A DNA stretch of 57,972 nucleotides from an uncultured Clostridia bacterium (lineage in GTDB: Bacteria; Bacillota; Clostridia; TANB77; CAG-465). The stretch lies in assembly GCA_947628005.1 (NCBI GenBank), contig CANQYI010000006.1, positions 1 to 57,972 on the forward strand. Direction: 5' to 3'. Under the pieces are notes generated by a model, which was not told where the DNA came from, searched no databases, and was given only the letters and a program-made list of their open reading frames with translations. Position numbers and translations under genes: made by a program. Positions 53,120 to 57,972 of this stretch are shown here, piece after piece (the stretch's first letter is position 1; the number at the start of each line of letters is the position of its first letter).

Positions 53120-54664
53120 ATGGGCTTGTCAAAGGAGAAAGTAAAAAATTTATTTATATTTTTAATACTAACTGCATTGATTTTTATATGTAGTAAATGG
53201 TTACTTACATCAGATAATTTTTTTGTATTTGATGATTATCATAATTTAGTTGATTTACCGCATACACCATATTCTAATTATTTTCAAATAATACCTGATA
53301 CCACATATTGTTCTAGGCCAACGGGTTGGATAATAGTTAAAATATTATTAGATATTTTTGGACTAAATTATTTTGGACATTTAATTGTGCTATTACTCAT
53401 TCATTCGTTAAATAGCTTTCTTGTATATCTTTGTGCAAAGAGGTTCTTTGAAAATATAAAAAATAAAAGCATAGTTGCTTTTGTCAGTAGTTTAATTTTT
53501 GCTATTTATCCAGTTTCTGTAATGCCATCATTTTGGGAATCAGCAATTTTTGATTTATTTGGAACAACTACAATGCTTTTGTGTGTATTATTGAATTTTT
53601 ATTTAATTGACATAGATAAAAAAGAATATACTAAAAAGAAAAAAATATTGCTTTATATAATAACAAGTGCTTTATTAATAATAATTTACTATATTGGACT
53701 AAGAAGTAAAGAGATGTTTATATTAGTACCAATGGGAATATTTTTGTATAATTTATTACAACAGTTTAATAAAGATTGTTTTTCAACTGAAAAAAAATTT
53801 CAGATTAGAAAATTTAATTTAAAACAGTTTTTAAAAAATAATATATGTATATTTATACTGATTATTATAATGTTTGCTTATTTTGGATTGACTCAATATT
53901 TGAATTCAAGTAACAAATATACTACAAATGTAAATGACGCATATTATTATACTTTTGATGTAGTGGGTATTGCAAAAAATTATTTTAATTATATTTATTA
54001 TTATTTTGATTTAAAAAGCTTAGTTTATGCTGATATACCAGCTGTAATACCAACAAATAAAACAGTTCTGATAGAAATAATTGTAATTACTTTAGCTTTT
54101 TTAGGCTTATCAATATTTAATGTATTTAGAAAAAAGAATATTAACCTTGTATTATTAGCTTTTTATTCTTTTATAATAATGCCGGTATTACCAATGCCAA
54201 ATCTTCATGCAACATGGTATTTGTATGCTCCATCTGTGTTTATGGCTATGATTGTTGCAAAGATATTGTACGATATTCTTAATCTTATTACTTCAAAGAA
54301 AGAAATAAAAAGCTTAAAATATATTTTGTGCATACTTGTATTAGCTAGTCTCTTATTAATGAATGTTAATGAAAATATAAGAAACTTTAGACATTGGTGG
54401 ATGGGATTTGCTAAGAATTATAAATATACTTACGAATATTTCTTAAATTTAAAGGAAGAACATCCAGAATATGATACTATATACATTATTAACGTACCAG
54501 ATGAATATACTACATTATATATAGAACATGGTGGAGTTGTTAAAGTAGCATATGATATGAATGTTGATCTATATTTAAACGATGAATCATATAAAACAAC
54601 TGAAAAAAAATATATTTTAGTTGATTATAATAACTGTGATTTTAAAGTACTAAATGAAATATAA
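53120..54664 (+). CDS. Multi-pass membrane glycosyltransferase-like protein (GT-C type)
   Basis: 514 residues with about ten membrane segments. The first loop has FVFDDYHNLVDLPHTPYSNYF, with an Asp-Asp pair where GT-C enzymes carry their catalytic acid, followed by RPTGWIIVK. An extracytoplasmic C-terminal tail of about 85 residues ends the protein. No firm family can be named; protein-O-mannosyltransferase-like or similar GT-C is the best reading. Last gene of the operon, with no clear terminator directly after it. Confidence 0.65.
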   Translation: MGLSKEKVKNLFIFLILTALIFICSKWLLTSDNFFVFDDYHNLVDLPHTPYSNYFQIIPDTTYCSRPTGWIIVKILLDIFGLNYFGHLIVLLLIHSLNSFLVYLCAKRFFENIKNKSIVAFVSSLIFAIYPVSVMPSFWESAIFDLFGTTTMLLCVLLNFYLIDIDKKEYTKKKKILLYIITSALLIIIYYIGLRSKEMFILVPMGIFLYNLLQQFNKDCFSTEKKFQIRKFNLKQFLKNNICIFILIIIMFAYFGLTQYLNSSNKYTTNVNDAYYYTFDVVGIAKNYFNYIYYYFDLKSLVYADIPAVIPTNKTVLIEIIVITLAFLGLSIFNVFRKKNINLVLLAFYSFIIMPVLPMPNLHATWYLYAPSVFMAMIVAKILYDILNLITSKKEIKSLKYILCILVLASLLLMNVNENIRNFRHWWMGFAKNYKYTYEYFLNLKEEHPEYDTIYIINVPDEYTTLYIEHGGVVKVAYDMNVDLYLNDESYKTTEKKYILVDYNNCDFKVLNEI

Positions 54665-54736
54665 GATTAGATATATATATAGACTGTAAAAAATTTCTTT
54701 GTAGCGAATGGAAAAAATATCATGGAATAAAATTTG

Positions 54737-54764
54737 TTGATTTTTTTGTTTATTTGTGATAAAT
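54737..54764 (+). promoter_or_regulatory. Possible promoter upstream of the 54877 gene
   Basis: TTGATT (54737-54742) and TGTGATAAAT (54755-54764) about 16 bases apart. The match is moderate. An imperfect palindrome TTAAGTA/TACTTAA (54783-54799) lies downstream and could be an operator. Confidence 0.35.
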
Positions 54765-54824
54765 TGTAAGTGTTAAATGTTGTTAAGTAATGTACTTAAT
54801 GATATTAAAATTATTGAGTAAAAT

Positions 54825-54859
54825 AAAAATGTTTATATAATTTATATAAATACATTTTT
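54825..54859 (+). promoter_or_regulatory. Long AT-rich hairpin in the 54877 leader
   Basis: Left arm AAAAATGTTTATATAA and right arm TTATATAAATACATTTTT pair with a two-base bulge. The structure ends about 4 bases before the ribosome site AAGAAAGGGG. It may stabilise the mRNA or affect initiation. It shares its outer arms with the palindrome at 144-183. Confidence 0.45.
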
Positions 54860-54876
54860 AAGAAAGGGGAAAAAAT

Positions 54877-55200
54877 ATGAGTGAAAAAGGTAAGGCAATT
54901 TTAGCCTACATATTTACGTGGGTTGGTGGACTAATTGTTTTATTTGGAATGAAAGATAATACTAGAAATACAAAAATTCATGCAGCACAAGCAATAGTTA
55001 TAGGAATTGGGTATATGATAATATATGCAATATACAGATTTATTCCTGTATATATTCCATTCTTCTCAACAATAATATATGCATTATATGTAGTTTTAGT
55101 AATTATTGGTATTATCAAAGCTAGCAAAGAAGACGATCCAGAATTACCAGTTGTTGGTAAAATAGCAATGTCTATATTTAGTAAAAAAATAGATGGTTAA
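54877..55200 (+). CDS. Small DUF4870/Tic20-like membrane protein
   Basis: 107 residues with three hydrophobic helices (about 8-24, 37-55, 60-80). N-terminal KGKAILAYIFTWVGGLIVLF and the RNTKIHAAQAIVIG motif (basic residues with HxxQ) match the DUF4870/Tic20-like group of small bacterial membrane proteins, function unknown. The unit is monocistronic: long leader with hairpin upstream and strong terminator downstream. Confidence 0.75.
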   Translation: MSEKGKAILAYIFTWVGGLIVLFGMKDNTRNTKIHAAQAIVIGIGYMIIYAIYRFIPVYIPFFSTIIYALYVVLVIIGIIKASKEDDPELPVVGKIAMSIFSKKIDG

Positions 55201-55221
55201 AAATTAATTTTGTAATTTTTT

Positions 55222-55246
55222 AAGCAAGCGTTAGCTTGCTTTTTTT
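55222..55246 (+). terminator. Terminator after the 54877 gene
   Basis: 8-bp perfect stem AAGCAAGC (55222-55229) with GCTTGCTT (55234-55241), tetraloop GTTA, seven Ts. Confidence 0.88.
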
Positions 55247-55305
55247 CTTGAATGAAAAGAAATAATATGATATAATTTGATTTAGTGCTAGGGAGACGTG
55301 ATAAT

Positions 55306-55911
55306 ATGAAAAAAATATTATTTGCTACTGGAAATGAAAGTAAGGCAAAAAGATTTAAAAAACAACTTTTAGAAAATAATATAGAATTGATTACAATAAA
55401 TGATATAGAACAAAAAATAGATGTGGCAGAAAATGGAAAAGATGCAATAGAAAATGCCCTTATAAAGGCAAGAGCATATGCAAATATCTCTAAATTTCCT
55501 ATACTAGCTATGGATGATAATTTATATATTGATAATGTACCAGCTGATAAACAACCGGGAATGTTTGTTAGAAGAGTTAATGGTAAAAGGCTTTCAGATG
55601 AAGAAATGATAGAATACTATTCCAATTTAGCACGTGTTTATGGCGATGATGGAAGATTGACTTGTAGATGGGTTTATGGTATGGCTCTAATATGTAATGG
55701 AGTAGAGAAAACTTATACTTGGAGTAAAGAAGATTTTTATATTGTAGATAAACCTTCAAATAAGATAAATCCAGGATATCCACTAAATTCAATATCAATT
55801 AATAAAAAATTAAATAAATATTTTACAGATATTACAGATGATGATAGAAAATCGTTAAAAGAAGATGAAAGTCATGTTATTGAGTTTATAATTAATGGCA
55901 TAAATGGCTAA
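55306..55911 (+). CDS. Divergent RdgB/HAM1-type non-canonical purine NTP pyrophosphatase
   Basis: 201 residues from ATG at 55306 (MKKILFATGNESKAKRFKKQ) after GGGAG. The N-terminal TGNxxK substrate motif and ENALIKARAYA are present, as in enzymes that clear ITP and XTP. The usual ADDSGL catalytic motif is changed to AMDDNLYID, and the PGVYSARY motif to PGMFVRRVNG. The acidic pair DD is kept. It may therefore be a distinct subfamily with altered substrate. Next to cardiolipin synthase, 41 bases downstream. Confidence 0.75.
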   Translation: MKKILFATGNESKAKRFKKQLLENNIELITINDIEQKIDVAENGKDAIENALIKARAYANISKFPILAMDDNLYIDNVPADKQPGMFVRRVNGKRLSDEEMIEYYSNLARVYGDDGRLTCRWVYGMALICNGVEKTYTWSKEDFYIVDKPSNKINPGYPLNSISINKKLNKYFTDITDDDRKSLKEDESHVIEFIINGING

Positions 55912-55952
55912 TAGAATCTGTAGCATATGGAATAATTAAAAGGAGAAAAAAT

Positions 55953-57458
55953 ATGTTAAATGCGATAAAAAGAGTTCTAATAGTTGCAATAGGGGTTATA
56001 TTACAATTTGGATTTGCTATTGTTATAAGGCTATTTTTTTATAAATATCTTGGAATCATTACTTTAATTTATACTATTCTAAGTATTTTAATTGTCCTTG
56101 GAATATTAAAAGAAAGTACAAGGCTTTCTAATGATTTACCATGGGTTATATTAATTTTAATCTTCCCAATATTTGGAACAATTTTATTAATTACTCTGGG
56201 AAGGAACTATTCTAAAAATAAATTATTAAAGAATATATTTTTATACGAAAAAAAATATAGTGATTATTTAGTACAAGATGAAAAAATTAAAGAGGATGTA
56301 GAAAATAAAAAATTAGATAATATCACATATTTAATAAATAGAACAAATTACTTTGTAAGTACAAACAATGACATTACATATTACAATTTTGGCGAAAAAT
56401 TTTATCCTGAATTATTAAAGGAGTTAAAAAAAGCTGAAAAATTCATATTTATGGAATATTTCATAATTAATGAAGGCGTTATGTGGAATGGAATTTTAGA
56501 CATATTAAAAGATAAAGCGGCAAAAGGTGTAGAAGTTAGAGTATTATATGATGATATGGGAAGTATTGCGATGCTTTCAACTAACTATTCAAAGAAGTTA
56601 GCAGAATTTGGAATAAAATGCATTCCGTTTAATAAATTAAGTCCATTTAGAGGAATATTTATGAATAATAGAGATCATAGAAAAATTACTATTATAGATG
56701 GAAAGGTAGCTTTCTCAGGTGGCGTTAATTTAAGTGATGAATATATAAATGTTAATAGCAAATTAGGTGTATGGAAAGATAATGGAATAAAAATTGTTGG
56801 TGACGCAATTTGGAATTTAACAGTTATGTTTTTAAATTTATGGAATGCAAATGTAAATGAAGATAAAGATATTACTATATTTAAACATAACTTTAATAAT
56901 AAAAACGATAATAAAGGTTATGTTATTCCTTATGGAGTTGCCCCACTTCATAAAGATTTAATAGGTGAAGATGTATATATTAATATGATAAATAGTGCTA
57001 AAGAGTACTTATATATAATGACACCATATTTAATAATTGATACTGATATTGTTAATTCACTTTGTAGAGCAGCCAAAAGAGGGGTAGATGTAAGAATAAT
57101 TGTACCGGGTATTCCAGATAAAAAAATAGTATATACACAAACAACATCATTTTTTAAGGTATTATACGATAATGGAGTAAAAATATATAAATTTACAAAA
57201 GGTTTTGTTCATTCAAAAGTATTTTTATCAGACAATATTAGAGCAGTAGTTGGAACAATAAATATGGATTATAGAAGTTTATATCTTCATTTTGAAAATG
57301 GAATTTATATGGAAGAAGTTAGTCAAATATATGAAATATATAAAGACTTTGAAAATACTTTTAAAGACTGTAAAAAATTAAATGAAAAAGATGTAAAAGC
57401 AGGATTTATAAAATCTTTGTGGCAATCAATTTTAAGGCTATTTGCGCCATTATTTTAG
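55953..57458 (+). CDS. cls: Cardiolipin synthase (phospholipase D family)
   Basis: 501 residues; condenses two phosphatidylglycerols into cardiolipin at the membrane. Two N-terminal transmembrane helices (about 8-28 and 33-90 in two parts), then two PLD half-domains with HKD motifs: DHRKITIIDGKVAFSGG (about 235) and VHSKVFLSDNIRAVVGTINM (about 415). The order and length are typical. GGAGA site. Confidence 0.94.
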   Translation: MLNAIKRVLIVAIGVILQFGFAIVIRLFFYKYLGIITLIYTILSILIVLGILKESTRLSNDLPWVILILIFPIFGTILLITLGRNYSKNKLLKNIFLYEKKYSDYLVQDEKIKEDVENKKLDNITYLINRTNYFVSTNNDITYYNFGEKFYPELLKELKKAEKFIFMEYFIINEGVMWNGILDILKDKAAKGVEVRVLYDDMGSIAMLSTNYSKKLAEFGIKCIPFNKLSPFRGIFMNNRDHRKITIIDGKVAFSGGVNLSDEYINVNSKLGVWKDNGIKIVGDAIWNLTVMFLNLWNANVNEDKDITIFKHNFNNKNDNKGYVIPYGVAPLHKDLIGEDVYINMINSAKEYLYIMTPYLIIDTDIVNSLCRAAKRGVDVRIIVPGIPDKKIVYTQTTSFFKVLYDNGVKIYKFTKGFVHSKVFLSDNIRAVVGTINMDYRSLYLHFENGIYMEEVSQIYEIYKDFENTFKDCKKLNEKDVKAGFIKSLWQSILRLFAPLF

Positions 57459-57504
57459 ATATAAATTTAAATAAAACGCAATATTTCTGATTGGGGGAAT
57501 AGAT

Positions 57505-57819
57505 ATGGATAAATATATAATAGTTACAACATTGTGTGACAAAGAAAAAGTGGCAACCAAGATAATAGATACATTACTTGAAAAAAGATTAGTAGCTGGC
57601 AGTCAAATTATTAAAGTTAATTCTAAATATTGGTGGAATAATAAATTAGAAGAATGTAGCGAATATAAATTAGAGTTTAGGACAAAAGAAAGCAAATTTA
57701 TAGAAATTGAAAATGAAATAAAAAAAATACACAACTATGAGGTTGCTGAAATTTCAAGTATTGAAATAAAAGATGCAAGTAAAGAATTTTTAGATTGGAT
57801 AGATGAAAATATAAAATAA
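57505..57819 (+). CDS. cutA: CutA family divalent-cation tolerance protein
   Basis: 104 residues. VTTLCDKEKVATKIIDTLLEKRLVAG near the N-terminus, YWWNNKLEECSEYKLEFRTK in the middle and YEVAEISSIEI near the end match CutA1. It forms trimers in known structures; the physiological role is unclear despite the metal-tolerance name. The HPYE-like motif is changed to NYEVAE. GGGGGAA site before ATG. Confidence 0.92.
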   Translation: MDKYIIVTTLCDKEKVATKIIDTLLEKRLVAGSQIIKVNSKYWWNNKLEECSEYKLEFRTKESKFIEIENEIKKIHNYEVAEISSIEIKDASKEFLDWIDENIK

Positions 57820-57944
57820 GAGCAAACAAAAAAATTATATTCTAATGTTAAATGAAATTAATAGTTATTACCAGACGAATAATATAAAATATTTAAATTA
57901 TTTTTACTATAAAAAATTGGTAAAAAAAGAAAGAGAGCGTAAAA

Positions 57945-57972
57945 ATGGATAATATAAAGGAATTTTTAATAG
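57945..57972 (+). CDS. Start of a gene cut by the right edge
   Basis: ATG at 57945 opens a frame MDNIKEFLI that runs to the end. A weak AAGAGAG lies upstream. The interval 57820-57944 is AT-rich and shows no clear terminator. Too short to identify. Confidence 0.45.

Noticed and set aside
54665-54876. Riboswitch upstream of the small membrane protein
   Set aside because: The leader has palindromes but no conserved aptamer core that I can recognise.
1-57972. CRISPR arrays, rRNA operons and tRNA genes
   Set aside because: No regularly spaced repeats, no rRNA sequence and no cloverleaf other than the tRNA-like part of tmRNA were seen on reading both strands.

Overview
The window is AT-rich, densely coded DNA from a low-GC Gram-positive bacterium. 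Strong AGGAGG-type ribosome binding sites, TTGACA/TATAAT promoters, a DisA-RadA-CarD neighbourhood, an L10-leader attenuator and the ylxM-ffh-rpsP-khpA-rimM-trmD-rplS block all point to Bacillota, most likely Clostridia; an anaerobic, perhaps gut-associated lineage is my inference. TGA is used as a stop (for example at 6982-6984), which argues against a mycoplasma-type code.

Layout. 1-880: remnant of an accessory region, with a gene tail, several hairpins and a small minus-strand gene broken by one in-frame TAA. 890-5460 (minus): ddl, a membrane-anchored MurF-like ligase and an alpha/beta hydrolase (cell-wall precursor operon), then an SDR oxidoreductase. 5566-6984: 8-oxoguanine glycosylase and a YgjV-like membrane protein. 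7162-10394: rpmG-secE-nusG-rplK-rplA-[L10 leader]-rplJ-rplL; rpoBC do not follow. 10431-11461: an orphan minus gene and the tmRNA gene. 11483-15226: MBL hydrolase, radA, disA, carD. 15261-18797: PHP phosphoesterase (minus), then a MurE-like ligase coupled to a ureohydrolase. 18843-23026 (minus): Lon-like protease and tsaE-tsaB-rimI. 23174-27146: two paralogous pilin-like proteins, the second ending in a formylglycine-generating-enzyme-like (SUMF1) fold. 27237-31681: addA and pgeF. 31786-35610: SRP/ribosome-maturation operon. 35661-38346: two unrecognised genes, divergently transcribed.

38357-54664 is a surface polysaccharide locus. Two minus-strand family-2 glycosyltransferases face a ten-gene plus-strand operon: ABC-2 permease (Wzm/TagG), GT2, ATPase with C-terminal Wzt-type domain, a WbdD-like methyltransferase-fold/kinase/coiled-coil protein, two double-domain GT2 enzymes, a GtrB-like polyprenyl-phosphate glycosyltransferase, two multi-pass membrane proteins and a GtrA-GT2 fusion. 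Together these look like an ABC-exported glycan whose chain may be capped by the WbdD-like protein and recognised by the Wzt C-terminal domain, then decorated outside the membrane by a Gtr-type branch. 54877-57972: a small membrane protein, a divergent RdgB/HAM1-like NTPase, cardiolipin synthase, CutA and the first codons of another gene.

Most interesting: the WbdD-like protein beside a C-terminally extended Wzt, the pilin-SUMF1 fusion lacking the FGE cysteines, the fused-versus-split glycosyltransferase pair, the MurE-ureohydrolase pair, and a shared 12-base Spo0A-box-like motif in two intergenic regions.
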